NCBI RefSeq assembly: GCF_018598185.1
Contig: NZ_JAHESC010000026.1
Span: forward strand, 1-64,000
Origin: Dawidia soli
GTDB taxonomy: Bacteria > Bacteroidota > Bacteroidia > Cytophagales > Cyclobacteriaceae
DNA length: 64,000 bases
Direction of reading: 5' to 3'
Shown here: in pieces, positions 16,355-25,297 of the stretch
Layout: each line of letters begins with the position of its first letter
Numbering within the stretch: position 1 is the first letter of the stretch
The notes under the pieces: model-generated
Databases searched by the model: none
What the model saw: only the letters and a program-made list of their open reading frames with translations
What the model was told of the DNA's origin: nothing
Translations under genes and position numbers: made by a program

Positions 16355-18983
16355 ATTCATAACGCAGGGCACGCGTGGGATTTGCCAGTGCCGTGCGCAT
16401 GGACCGTGCGGCTACCAGCAACAAGGTAAGGCCGAGTACCGCCACGACGGGTACAACAAACCACCACCACGCCAGCGGCACGCGGAAGGCAAAGGCCTGC
16501 AGCCACTGTGCGCTGAAATAATAGGCCAACGGTGTGGCCACCGCACAGGCCAGGCCGATGAGGATCAGGTACGGCTTCGACATCAGTACGATGATGCTGT
16601 CGACGGATGCTCCGAGCACTTTGCGAATGCCCATTTCTTTCGTACGCTTGGAAACGGCGAGTGACACCATGCCGAAGACGCCGGTGAAGACGATGACGAG
16701 CATCAGCCCCGTGGCCACGCCGGAGGCTTTTTTCAGTCGCATTTCATTTTTATACAGCCTTGCCAGCTCCTGGTCCATGAAAGTGTATACGAAGGGGTCG
16801 TCGGGGAATACCTGGCGCCACTTCGCTTCGACGGCAGCCACAGCACCAGCCATGTTGCCGGCTTCCAATTTGACGGAGAAGTGCCGGAAGGCTTTGGTGC
16901 CGCGGGTGTGCAGAAAGGCCATGGGCTTTACATTTTCGCGCAGGGAAAAGAAGTGAAAATCCTGGATGATACCGGCGACGGTAAACACGACGGTATCGTT
17001 CTTTATCCGCACTTTGTCGCCGACGTTCACGCTCAATGCCTTGCCTGCAGATTCGTTTATCACCATATCTCCCAGGTGCCAGGCATGCTGTTCGTCGGCC
17101 AGGAATACCCCTTCTTTCATTGGAATGCCGTAGGTGTCGGCAAAATGTTCGTCGGTCATAAGCAGAGGCATATCGACGGCTTTGTCTTCGTCAACACCTT
17201 GCCGGTAACATTGCACCTGGTTGCCGTAGTTGCCGGCGGGGATCTCCCATGACAGGCTTATGTCTTTTACCATGGGTAACGATAAAAACTCCTGTCGCGC
17301 GGCTTCGATAGACCGCACTCCTTCTTCGGACCAACGACGGGGTACGGATGAGATGGTGAGCACGTAATCTTTATCGTAGCCCAGATCTTTTTGCAGGAAG
17401 AATGCTACCTGGCGTGTAATGACAATGGAGAATGCAAAGACGCCCATGGCCAGTATAAATTGTACGACCACCAGGGATCGCGAGAGGCCGCCGGCCTTCC
17501 CCGACGATGCCTTATTTCGAAGGGATTCAACGGCGTTGTACGACGATAATAGAAAGGCGGGATAGGCACCCGCGAGCACTCCCACCGTGAGCGTAATCAA
17601 CAGCATCACGCCGATAAAAACGATGCCCAGGTCACTCACCGCGGGCAGCAGGATGCCCAGTATGTCGCCGGCATAGGGACGCGCCAGTGCGTACACACCC
17701 AATGCCAACAGGAACGCCCCGACACTCAGGGCCGACGACTCGGCCAGGAACTGTGCGATGAGCTGCCCGCGACGGCCGCCGACGGCCTTGCGCACGCCGA
17801 TCTCGCGCAGGCGCCCCAGCGCGCTGCCGATGGTGATGTTGATAAAGTTAATAACGGCCAGCACGAGGATAAAGACCGCGATGGCCGATACCGTGTAGAG
17901 CAGCTTCTTTACGCGGCCGTCGTCGGCTTCCAGGTAATAGGTACGCAACGGGTTGAGCGTGACGGTCAGCTTGCGCAGGTCTTCTGGAGCCTGCGTCTGC
18001 ATAACGTTGGCGATGGCCTTTTCTGCATCGGTGCGCATGGCGCCGGAGCGCAGCCTGAGGTAGCTGACCATGACGCCGCTCTCCCATTTCTCCGGGTCGT
18101 TCAACTTATATACATCGTTCTTTTGTACGCTGAGAAAGATCTGTGCGTCCATGTCTACCAGGTCAGTAACGGAGTTGCGCGGCAGATCGTCGAGGACGGC
18201 GGTTATGGTATAGTCGTAGCGTTTGTTGTCGCCCGACTCTCCTGAAAGCGTGAGGGTCTCTCCCACTACATCGGTGCGATTAAAGAAACGCAACGCCGTT
18301 GCTTTGGCGATGACGATGGACCGCGTGTCGCGAAAGGCATTCACGGCATCGCCGTGTAATACCGGCAGGCCCAGGAGCGACACCAGTGTCGAGTCGCCGA
18401 TCTGGCCCTGGAGGCGGAAGTGCTGATCTTCCCTGGATACGGTGATCATCTTATCCCAAAAGCGATAATATCCTTCGAACAGCAGCGGGTATTGTTCGGT
18501 GACTGCCGATGGCAGCGGCGCGGGTGACAGAAAGGGACGCCAGAATGTTCCGTCGGCCATCGATGTCTCCGCCATGTACAGCCGATCGACGTCGTGCAGT
18601 GACGCGTTCACACGAAGTTCCTGGTGGACGAAGATGCCGATCATCAGGGCAAAGGCCAACCCGATGGTGAGGCCGAGGATGTGAATGGCCGAATGGGTCT
18701 TCTGCTTCCACATGGCGCGGAGCATAACCTTACCATAGTTTTTTATCATCGATGCAGGGGTTAGGGTGTACGAGAGCTTGTTTCGCAGGAGTATGCCGGG
18801 GCGGAAGAACCGCAGTACCTGCCAGGTAAACCGGCGACGGGCGATGCGATGCCCCACGTTAGCGCAGTCTTCTTCGAACTGCTCGAGCAGGTCTCCTTCT
18901 ATGCCTTCGCTCAGCGCCGGCGGACAGAACCAACGCAGGAAGCGAAGGGCTATAGCGGGTGGTTGCACGGAATGTCGTTGCAT
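16353..18983 (-). CDS. FtsX/MacB-type ABC transporter permease with permease prefix domain
   Basis: Inner-membrane permease of 876 residues. The start at 18983 (MQRHSVQPPAIAL) is preferred over the ATG at 19025 because it leaves 2 nt after the padR stop instead of a 42-nt overlap. In order: a cytoplasmic prefix domain (residues about 8-70, FLRWFCPPALSEGIEGDLLEQF) found on Bacteroidota permeases paired with PadR regulators; a first transmembrane helix and MacB-like periplasmic core; a three-helix FtsX domain near 360-480 (REIGVRKAVGGRRGQLI); a second periplasmic core; and a final FtsX domain (KEMGIRKVLGASVDSI). The matching ATPase is not encoded here. It probably moves lipids, lipoproteins or drugs across or out of the envelope. 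Expression is likely controlled by the upstream PadR gene. Confidence 0.9.
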   Translation of the reverse strand: MQRHSVQPPAIALRFLRWFCPPALSEGIEGDLLEQFEEDCANVGHRIARRRFTWQVLRFFRPGILLRNKLSYTLTPASMIKNYGKVMLRAMWKQKTHSAIHILGLTIGLAFALMIGIFVHQELRVNASLHDVDRLYMAETSMADGTFWRPFLSPAPLPSAVTEQYPLLFEGYYRFWDKMITVSREDQHFRLQGQIGDSTLVSLLGLPVLHGDAVNAFRDTRSIVIAKATALRFFNRTDVVGETLTLSGESGDNKRYDYTITAVLDDLPRNSVTDLVDMDAQIFLSVQKNDVYKLNDPEKWESGVMVSYLRLRSGAMRTDAEKAIANVMQTQAPEDLRKLTVTLNPLRTYYLEADDGRVKKLLYTVSAIAVFILVLAVINFINITIGSALGRLREIGVRKAVGGRRGQLIAQFLAESSALSVGAFLLALGVYALARPYAGDILGILLPAVSDLGIVFIGVMLLITLTVGVLAGAYPAFLLSSYNAVESLRNKASSGKAGGLSRSLVVVQFILAMGVFAFSIVITRQVAFFLQKDLGYDKDYVLTISSVPRRWSEEGVRSIEAARQEFLSLPMVKDISLSWEIPAGNYGNQVQCYRQGVDEDKAVDMPLLMTDEHFADTYGIPMKEGVFLADEQHAWHLGDMVINESAGKALSVNVGDKVRIKNDTVVFTVAGIIQDFHFFSLRENVKPMAFLHTRGTKAFRHFSVKLEAGNMAGAVAAVEAKWRQVFPDDPFVYTFMDQELARLYKNEMRLKKASGVATGLMLVIVFTGVFGMVSLAVSKRTKEMGIRKVLGASVDSIIVLMSKPYLILIGLACAVATPLAYYFSAQWLQAFAFRVPLAWWWFVVPVVAVLGLTLLLVAARSMRTALANPTRALRYE

Positions 18984-18985
18984 GG

Positions 18986-19318
18986 TTATGCCGTGGTTAT
19001 GTCCAGCTGCGGTATAAGTTTCCAAAGGTCCATGCGCGCTTCTTTCATCGTACGCAACATGGACAAGCCGGCATTCGTAATGGTAAAGATCCGCTTGCGG
19101 CGGCCGCCGCGGGCGTTCGTTACACCGCCCATGGTCGACCTGACCAGACCTTTGTCTTCGAGCCGGTACAACGTAACGTGTACTGCGCTGAGGTTCGAGT
19201 CACGGCCGAGACGGTCTTTGATGGCCGTGACAACGGCATTTCCGTAGGCTTCTTCGCCGAGTACTCCTACCATGGTCAGGACCAGTTCTTCGAACTCGCC
19301 CAGGTATTCTTTGCTCAT
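18986..19318 (-). CDS. PadR-family transcriptional regulator
   Basis: DNA-binding repressor of 110 residues with the PadR winged helix. The start at 19318 (MSKEYLGEFEELVLTMVG) is the usual family start; the upstream in-frame ATG at 19411 would add 31 residues across a repeated operator-like sequence. Core motifs are YGNAVVTAIKDRLGRD, LSAVHVTLYRLEDKGLV (recognition helix) and GGRRKRIFTITNAG (wing). The permease gene begins 2 nt after its stop, so the two are translationally linked and the regulator probably controls its own operon. Two 26-bp repeats overlap and precede its start codon and are the likely binding sites. The inducing signal is unknown. Confidence 0.93.
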   Translation of the reverse strand: MSKEYLGEFEELVLTMVGVLGEEAYGNAVVTAIKDRLGRDSNLSAVHVTLYRLEDKGLVRSTMGGVTNARGGRRKRIFTITNAGLSMLRTMKEARMDLWKLIPQLDITTA

Positions 19319-19375
19319 TTGTATATTTTTTGTAAAACAAATTAACGGGATTTGTATATATTTTGTTAGACAAAT
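19317..19375 (-). promoter_or_regulatory. Twin 26-bp PadR operator candidates
   Basis: Two near-identical 26-bp sequences at 19317-19342 and 19350-19375, with starts 33 bp apart (about three helical turns). Each has the inverted repeat ATTTGT-N14-ACAAAT around an AT-rich centre. The proximal copy covers two bases of the padR start codon, so binding would block transcription or translation start. Autoregulation by adjacent operators is established for PadR proteins; the assignment here is inference from position and symmetry. Confidence 0.7.
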
Positions 19376-19667
19376 CATGAATTCTTTAACATCACACTGA
19401 TTTTCAGACACTTAAATAACAGACAACGAAACGCAATATAGTGATGGGCAATATTGCCGGGGCCACGGATCGGCCCGGCCAGCAGGTGATGTACTTCCAG
19501 GATCAGGCATGGTGATCGAAGTCTTAAACTACATTCGGCCCATGGCTGAAGCATCGTTAAAGCAGCCTCCTCATTACTGCTTCAACTGTGCCGCAGCTGT
19601 GCTGCAACACTGCGGGAACTATGCTGCAACCCCGGATGTGCCCAGGAGTAACCCTATCTCTACGTTA
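19376..19667. other. Gene-free interval between padR and the helicase fragment
   Basis: Nothing gene-like is seen. It contains a 12-bp perfect palindrome GGCAATATTGCC (19447-19458) with a GC-rich imperfect hairpin just after it, and two copies of GCTGCAAC near 19601 and 19623. The 3' end of the helicase fragment lies at 19668. Confidence 0.4.
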
Positions 19668-20132
19668 CTAGAAAACGACATCGGCGGCGCGTTGAATGTC
19701 GGTATAGGTCTGTTCGATGGCTTCGCGCAGGGCCTGCAGGTCGCCCAGGTATTTTTTTACGCGGGGGCGGTCTTTCATGATCTCGTAGTGGTCTTCGAGC
19801 AGGCTTTGGTAGTCGTCGCGCAGGCGGGTGGAAAAGTACGCGCGGGCGGTTTGGAGGCGATCGTATACGGGTTGGAAATCGTTTTGCGCGATGGCTTCCT
19901 GTACCATGCGCCGGAGCTGTTCCTGGAAGCGTTGGGCCACGTTCTGCAGTACATTCATTTTCACGACCATGTCGTCGGTCATGGTTTCGGCGTCGGCTTT
20001 GTCGCGGAACATGCGCTGGGATAGCTCGTCGCGGAAGCGGTTGAGCTCGTCTTGCACACCGGCCAGATCGAACAGGGCCGCCACGGCTTCGAGTAGTTCC
20101 TGGCGTCGCTCCTGCTGCAGCAACGGACTGAG
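19668..20132 (-). CDS. C-terminal extension of the PIF1-like helicase, cut off by an in-frame TAG
   Basis: These 154 codons continue the reading frame of the upstream helicase directly after its TAG at 20133-20135. No ATG opens the segment; the first plausible alternative start is a TTG at 20123. The translation is rich in charged amphipathic helices (LLQQERRQELLEAVAAL, RFQEQLRRMVQEAIAQND, KDRPRVKKYLGDLQALREAI). This agrees with the helical C-terminal extensions seen on longer Bacteroidota PIF1-like proteins, although the terminal helix-turn-helix of the longest forms is absent. Possible explanations are a recent nonsense mutation, stop-codon read-through, a separate protein from the TTG, or a sequencing error. 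Confidence 0.6.
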   Translation of the reverse strand, partial: LSPLLQQERRQELLEAVAALFDLAGVQDELNRFRDELSQRMFRDKADAETMTDDMVVKMNVLQNVAQRFQEQLRRMVQEAIAQNDFQPVYDRLQTARAYFSTRLRDDYQSLLEDHYEIMKDRPRVKKYLGDLQALREAIEQTYTDIQRAADVVF

Positions 20133-21494
20133 CTAGTCTAGGTGGTCTTCTTCCCGGGCAAACCGGATAATGCGCTCGTCGGTCATGATGCTGCTGGCCT
20201 GGATGCGCGAATGCAGCACGATGCCTTGCAGCGAGGTGCACCGGCTTAACGCCACGTATACCTGCCCTGCCGCGAACGAACTGCCGGCATCGACAATGGC
20301 TCGTTCAAAGGTCAGCCCCTGGCTTTTGTGAATGGTGACCGCCCAGGCCAGCCGGATGGCATATTGGGTAAACTCTCCGAGGATCTCCTCCTCTACCTGG
20401 CGCGTGCGGGTATTGAATGTATAGCGGATATTCTTCCAGGTATCTTTTTGCACCTCCATTTCGGGACCTTCGCCGGGAAAAATAACAACGATGCGTTCGG
20501 ACGTGATGTGGGTGATGCGTCCGATCTTGCCGTTGTAGTACCGGCGCACGCGCTCCATGTCGTTCTTGATGAACATAACCTGTGCGCCGACGCGCAGGTG
20601 CAATACCCGGTCGGTGGGAAAGTTCCGTTCCGGAAAGTCGCCGCGCACCTCGCCTTCGAACCGCCAGGTGGGGCCGGGCAACTTTTCGAGCTCGGCCACA
20701 TTGATGGCGTCGGCTTTGTGGTTGTGCGTGGTGAGCGTAATATACTGTTCGCGCGGGGGTGGCCGAAAGCCCGGCTGGTATCGTTCGTGCAGCCGGTGGT
20801 AATCTTCCTCCTCCATGGTATTGTTGCGCACGTTGTTGAGGATGCGGATAAAGTCGGGGTCGCGCTGTCGGTAGATCTTTTTCAGCTCCAGGTATAGGGG
20901 CTTTACCTGTTGCAGGACGCGTGCGTGAAAAAAGAATGGTCCTTCGTAGTACTCGCGCAGGATGCGCCACTGGTCGTCGGGGATCACGGGCGGCAGCTGA
21001 AACAAGTCGCCGATGAACAATACCTGTACACCGCCAAAGGGGCGGTAGGGCTTCCGCCGGATGTAGCGCAGCACGGTGTCGATGGCATCGAGGGTGTCGC
21101 TGCGCACCATGGATACTTCGTCGATAATGAGCAGTTCCAGCGCGCGAATGACGGCCCTTTTCTCCGAGTCGAGCTTGAGGTCTTGCAACAACGAATATTT
21201 GTCGCTCATGTCGTCGGCTTGCTCGGAGCCGGGCCTGACGTCGGGCACGAAGGGTGTGAACGGCAGTTGGAAAAACGAATGCATGGTGGTGCCGCCACAG
21301 TGGATCGCGGCTACGCCGGTGGGCGCCACAATGACCGTATTTTTCTTTGTCGTATTCCTGATATGGCGCAGGAAGGTGGTCTTTCCGGTTCCCGCTTTGC
21401 CCGTGAGAAACACGGGACGGGAAGTCTGGTGTATGAACTCCTCCGCCATGTCAAAGAGTATATTCCTTTCGATATCAACGGGAGCGGAGAGCAT
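20133..21494 (-). CDS. PIF1-like helicase (ATPase core)
   Basis: DNA helicase of superfamily 1 (PIF1/RecD-like), 453 residues to the TAG. Walker A is GKAGTGKT (residues 32-39) and Walker B is LLIIDEVSMV (near 140). Later motifs include FIGDLFQLPPV, the QR-containing KKIYRQRDPDFI, and the C-terminal WAVTIHKSQGLTFERAIVDAG and VYVALSRCTSLQGIVL blocks, all standard for this group. Such enzymes unwind DNA or G-quadruplexes during replication and repair. The ATPase core appears complete, so activity may survive the stop codon. It starts 33 nt after the PBP1A gene on the same strand and may be co-transcribed. Longer homologues continue into a helical extension that is still encoded downstream here. 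Confidence 0.88.
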   Translation of the reverse strand: MLSAPVDIERNILFDMAEEFIHQTSRPVFLTGKAGTGKTTFLRHIRNTTKKNTVIVAPTGVAAIHCGGTTMHSFFQLPFTPFVPDVRPGSEQADDMSDKYSLLQDLKLDSEKRAVIRALELLIIDEVSMVRSDTLDAIDTVLRYIRRKPYRPFGGVQVLFIGDLFQLPPVIPDDQWRILREYYEGPFFFHARVLQQVKPLYLELKKIYRQRDPDFIRILNNVRNNTMEEEDYHRLHERYQPGFRPPPREQYITLTTHNHKADAINVAELEKLPGPTWRFEGEVRGDFPERNFPTDRVLHLRVGAQVMFIKNDMERVRRYYNGKIGRITHITSERIVVIFPGEGPEMEVQKDTWKNIRYTFNTRTRQVEEEILGEFTQYAIRLAWAVTIHKSQGLTFERAIVDAGSSFAAGQVYVALSRCTSLQGIVLHSRIQASSIMTDERIIRFAREEDHLD

Positions 21495-21527
21495 TGCCGC
21501 AAGATAGCGAAAAAGATGCGACGGCCG

Positions 21528-23900
21528 TCAACGTCCGAACAGGCGCTTCAGAAAGCCGCCTTTCTTCTTTTTCTCGTTCTCGGGTTCGCCAAAGGCCCGT
21601 TTCTCTTCCTTGTTCTTTTTGCCAAAGATGCGCTGGAACATGTTTGAGTCGGAGCGGTACAAGTCGCAGGAAAGCTTTTTGGCCAGCGACGGATAAAGTG
21701 CCGGGAAGCGGGCCTGGCTGATGCTGGCAAACCGGCTGTCGTTATTGACCTGGTGCAGGAAGTCACCTACGATCGGCATCGCCGTGCGGGCGCCCTGGCC
21801 AAGCGAGGTTTTGCGGAAGCGGATGCGCGGATCGTCGGCGCCGACCCAGGAGCCGATGACCAGGCGCGGCGTCATGGCGATGAACCAACCGTCGGCATTG
21901 GACTGCGTCGTACCGGTCTTGCCGGCAATGTCGTTCTGTATGCCGTAGCGCGACCGGAGGCTGGCGGCAGTGCCCTCGTTGACAGTGTGCTTCAGCATCT
22001 CGACCATCATTTGCGCCGTTTCGGGCGACATGGCCTGTTCTGACTTGTCCGGCGTAGGAAAAACTTCCAGGGACTGGCCGGTATGGTCGTGGATGGCGGT
22101 GATGTAATACGGGGTTGTCGTCTTGCCATTGTTGACAAAGCAGGTATAGGCACGTACCATCTCGATCATGGAAATGTTGGCCGCGCCCAGGGCGATGGCG
22201 GGTACCGCGGGCAGGTCGCTTTCGATGCCCATGCGATGGGCGAGCGCGATGGTGTTGCCGATGCCGGCTTTTTCGAGTACGCGTACCGACACCGTGTTGA
22301 CCGAATAAGCCAGGCCGCCGGTGAGTGAATACTTCCGATCGTAGTTCTCTTCTGTATTCTCGGGCTTCCAGCCTTCGACGTTGGTATACTCGGTTTTTGC
22401 CGCGGAGACAAAATCACACGGGTCTACGCCTTGTTCGAGGGCGGCAGCATAGACGATCGGCTTAAAGGTGGAACCGATCTGACGGCGGGTGTTCTCCCGC
22501 ACGTGGTCGTATTGAAAGAAGTGATGGTTGATCCCTCCTACCCACACACGAATGGCGCCCTGGCGGGGGTCCATCGCCAGCATGCCCGCCTGCAGAAACC
22601 GCAGGTAGTGCCGCACGGAGTCGTAGGGACTCATAACGCGTTCCTTCTCCCCTTCCTCTGTAAGCACGTTCATGAGGACGGGCTCCTGCATGGCCCGGAC
22701 AATCTCCTCCTGGCTGAGACCCTGCCGGGCCAGCGACCGGTAGCGCTCGGATCTGCGCAAGGCGTTTTCGAGCACTGCGGGTTTATTATACCAGGGATCT
22801 TTGCTGCCCCAATGTTCCTTAAACCGCTTCTGAAGACCGGCCATCTGATGGTCCACCGCATTTTCGGCATATTGCTGCAGGCGTGAGTCGATGGTGGTAT
22901 AGATCTTCAAACCATCGGTATACAGATTATAGGATTTACCATTCGGCTTTGTATGTTGTTTGCACCATTCCTCCAGCTCTTCGCGGATATATTCACGAAA
23001 GTAGGGTGCCAGTCCGGAGTGATGGCTGATCTGATTATAAAACAGCTTGACCGGCAGCGCCTGCGCGGCGGCGGCTTCAGCGTGCGGCAGCTTATTGTAT
23101 TTTTCCATTTGTGCCAACACGACGTTGCGTCGCTGTACGGCCCGCTCGGGGTGCAGGCGGGGATTATAATACGATGTGGCTTTGAGCATGCCGACCAGCA
23201 CGGCGGCCTGGTCGACAGTGAGCGCGGCAGCGTGCACGGAATAGAATCGCTGCGCGGCGGCTTCGATGCCATAGGTATTATCGCCGAAGGGAACTGTATT
23301 GAGGTATAATGCCAGCAGCGCTTCCTTATCATATACCGCTTCCAGTCGCGCGGCCAGGATCATTTCGCGGATCTTATTGATGGGCATCGAAAACAGCCAG
23401 TACCTGCGCCGGGGATATAGATTTTTGGCGAGTTGCTGTGTAAGTGTACTGCCGCCGCCGGACGACTCCTGCTGCAGCAGGATACTTTTTATCATCACGC
23501 GCAAAAGGCTCTTGCGGTCTATGCCGCTGTGCTCAAAGAAGCGGATATCTTCCGTGGCGATGACCGCGTCGACGACGTGACGGGGGAGCGCAGCATAGTT
23601 TACATTAGAGCGTTCCTGAATGAAGTAACGGCCCAGGAGAACACTATCGGCACTGTATACTTCCGTCGCCAGCGGGTTCTCAACTGCTTTTAACTCTTCT
23701 TTATCGGGCAGGTGTCCAAGGGCTCCTGTCCAGGTGAGTATGAACAGGATCAATACACCTGACACGGACACACCGATGAATGCCACGGCGATGTAGCCAA
23801 TTTTTCGCAACGTGGTGCGGTTCTGAAAGGAATGCCATGCTTGCCGCCAGGTTTCGCGGAAGCGCGTTGTAAAGTCAAACTTCATTCTACGGTCTTTCAT
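21528..23900 (-). CDS. mrcA: Penicillin-binding protein 1A (bifunctional peptidoglycan synthase)
   Basis: Class A PBP of 790 residues that polymerises glycan strands and cross-links peptides in the periplasm. A cytoplasmic N-terminus is followed by one membrane helix (about 34-58). The GT51 transglycosylase domain has EDIRFFEHSG (catalytic Glu117) and GGSTLTQQLAKNLY (149-162). The transpeptidase domain shows all three motifs: S477-TF-K480, SVN (533-535) and KTGT (661-664). The C-terminus is lysine-rich and low in complexity. Start is either 23900 (MKDRR) or 23885 (MKFDF). Unusually, a rho-independent terminator ends exactly at base 23901, so either a promoter overlaps it or expression depends on read-through from dps. 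The helicase gene follows by 33 nt. Confidence 0.95.
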   Translation of the reverse strand: MKDRRMKFDFTTRFRETWRQAWHSFQNRTTLRKIGYIAVAFIGVSVSGVLILFILTWTGALGHLPDKEELKAVENPLATEVYSADSVLLGRYFIQERSNVNYAALPRHVVDAVIATEDIRFFEHSGIDRKSLLRVMIKSILLQQESSGGGSTLTQQLAKNLYPRRRYWLFSMPINKIREMILAARLEAVYDKEALLALYLNTVPFGDNTYGIEAAAQRFYSVHAAALTVDQAAVLVGMLKATSYYNPRLHPERAVQRRNVVLAQMEKYNKLPHAEAAAAQALPVKLFYNQISHHSGLAPYFREYIREELEEWCKQHTKPNGKSYNLYTDGLKIYTTIDSRLQQYAENAVDHQMAGLQKRFKEHWGSKDPWYNKPAVLENALRRSERYRSLARQGLSQEEIVRAMQEPVLMNVLTEEGEKERVMSPYDSVRHYLRFLQAGMLAMDPRQGAIRVWVGGINHHFFQYDHVRENTRRQIGSTFKPIVYAAALEQGVDPCDFVSAAKTEYTNVEGWKPENTEENYDRKYSLTGGLAYSVNTVSVRVLEKAGIGNTIALAHRMGIESDLPAVPAIALGAANISMIEMVRAYTCFVNNGKTTTPYYITAIHDHTGQSLEVFPTPDKSEQAMSPETAQMMVEMLKHTVNEGTAASLRSRYGIQNDIAGKTGTTQSNADGWFIAMTPRLVIGSWVGADDPRIRFRKTSLGQGARTAMPIVGDFLHQVNNDSRFASISQARFPALYPSLAKKLSCDLYRSDSNMFQRIFGKKNKEEKRAFGEPENEKKKKGGFLKRLFGR

Positions 23901-23940
23901 AAAAAAACGCAGGATTGAACAATATTGTATTCAATCCTGC
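23901..23940 (-). terminator. Rho-independent terminator of dps
   Basis: On the minus strand, an 11-bp perfect stem GCAGGATTGAA / TTCAATCCTGC around a 10-nt loop is followed by G and seven T residues. It starts 23 nt after the dps stop and runs right up to the possible PBP1A start codon at 23900. Confidence 0.9.
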
Positions 23941-23963
23941 CTGTTTGTCAGCCTAACCGACTT

Positions 23964-24500
23964 TTACTTCGCCAAAAAAGCAGTCAACATCCAGTGATGC
24001 TTTTCAAGCTTATTGATAAACTTCTTGATCATTTCCTCTGTCCCTGAGTCGCCTTGTTCGGAAGCCGCATGCACCGCGTCCGCCATGAAGTGCAACAGGA
24101 TGGTAAAGTCGCTTAACACTTCGCGGACCATGGTGCTCGACTCGAGGTCCGTTCCTGTTTCTTTTATGGTCGACACTTTCAGGTAATCCTTCAACGTACT
24201 CAGGGGCGTTTGGCCGAATACCCGGATGCGCTCCGCAATCTCGTCGATGTTCATGAGCGTCTCGGTATAAAGCTCTTCGAATTGTTCGTGCAGATCGAAA
24301 AAATCGGAACCTTTCACGTTCCAATGGTAGTTCCGGAGCTTTTGATAGTGGACACTATAGTTGGCCAGGACTTCGTTCAACGCCGTTGATATACGCTCTA
24401 CCTCTTCCGGCGACCAACCCAGTTTCATGGGTTTCGCCTTTGCCAGACGGTTGTCCATTTGCGTCTTGGCTACATTCTCAACATCTGCTTTTGATTCCAT
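23964..24500 (-). CDS. dps: Dps-family DNA-protecting ferritin-like protein
   Basis: Mini-ferritin of 178 residues that oxidises and stores iron and protects DNA during starvation and peroxide stress. Ferroxidase ligands line up with those known from Listeria Dps: His59 (NYHWNVKG), His71 and Glu75 (FFDLHEQFEELY), Asp86 and Glu90 (NIDEIAERI). The N-terminal 25 residues are lysine-containing and flexible, as in Dps proteins that bind DNA directly. Length is at the long end of the family. It appears monocistronic with its own terminator. No canonical promoter box was found in the 99 nt upstream. Confidence 0.95.
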   Translation of the reverse strand: MESKADVENVAKTQMDNRLAKAKPMKLGWSPEEVERISTALNEVLANYSVHYQKLRNYHWNVKGSDFFDLHEQFEELYTETLMNIDEIAERIRVFGQTPLSTLKDYLKVSTIKETGTDLESSTMVREVLSDFTILLHFMADAVHAASEQGDSGTEEMIKKFINKLEKHHWMLTAFLAK

Positions 24501-24599
24501 ACATGCTCATTGTTGGTTCATGAGCAGTTGCGCAATTTTCATTCCCGCCGCGAGGAGAAAGCATCCGCTGAGCCTGTGAGGATATTTTTCCCCAGTCGT

Positions 24600-25256
24600 C
24601 TATTTCATATACGGCTTTAGTACGCGCGTCCATATTTCATAGCCGTTGGCTTTCATGTGCAGGCCATCTTCGATGAACAGATCATCTTTTACCTTACCGG
24701 TTGCGGGGTCGATCATGGGCGTCCAGATATCCGCGTAGATCACATGCTTATGTTTTTCGGCCCACGCTTTCAGCATGCCGTTAAACGTGCGATAGGTCTC
24801 GTGCTGGTTCCAGCGCGCCAGGCTGGGCTTGGCTGCCAGAAACACTACGTTTACCCGGCGCGATACCTTTTTACGAATGAGGTATAGTAAACTGTCTGCC
24901 TGGCGTATAATCTCTTCAGGCGTTTTACCCGATGCCAGGTCATTATCGCCTTCGTAGATAAAGATCTGTTTGGCATGGTATGGCAGGATCAGCTTATCGA
25001 AATAGTATATCAGATCGCTCATCTGTGAGCCGCCGAAGCCCCGATTGAGCACGTTCTTGTCGGGAAATGACGACGCCAGGTCGGGGCGCCATAAGCGAAA
25101 GCTGGAGCTACCGGTGAACAGAATGAGGTTTTTCTTTTTTACGGCGGTGTCACCTGCGACGAGGTTTGTTACTTCTGCTTCAAAGCGACGGGGATCTTGT
25201 GCTACTACGGTAAATTCCAGCAACAACAGACAAGCAATGAGGAGTAGGTTTCGCAT
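24600..25256 (-). CDS. Secreted SGNH/GDSL-type hydrolase
   Basis: Esterase-like enzyme of 218 residues with a signal peptide ending TVVAQ. The SGNH blocks are present: block I FTGSSSF (nucleophile Ser51), block II NRGFGGSQ, block III YEGDND, and block V DGLHMKANGY with the Asp197-His200 pair. The fold resembles the GDSL lipase/acylhydrolase family; likely substrates are acyl or acetyl esters of lipids or glycans in the periplasm or outside, but nothing here defines which. It starts 41 nt after cysM on the same strand, so it may form the third gene of the cysteine operon, without an obvious functional link. Confidence 0.9.
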   Translation of the reverse strand: MRNLLLIACLLLLEFTVVAQDPRRFEAEVTNLVAGDTAVKKKNLILFTGSSSFRLWRPDLASSFPDKNVLNRGFGGSQMSDLIYYFDKLILPYHAKQIFIYEGDNDLASGKTPEEIIRQADSLLYLIRKKVSRRVNVVFLAAKPSLARWNQHETYRTFNGMLKAWAEKHKHVIYADIWTPMIDPATGKVKDDLFIEDGLHMKANGYEIWTRVLKPYMK

Positions 25257-25297
25257 GAAAGGAAAATAGGTTATGTTGAAAGACTATGGAAGGCTTG

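Noticed and set aside
19447-19458. 12-bp palindrome GGCAATATTGCC as a regulator site
   Set aside because: Single copy, more than 120 bp from the padR start and not near another promoter; it may be chance.
19509-20024. Plus-strand open frame opposite the helicase tail
   Set aside because: The minus-strand frame is continuous with the helicase and has helical, charged composition; the plus frame does not look like a protein.
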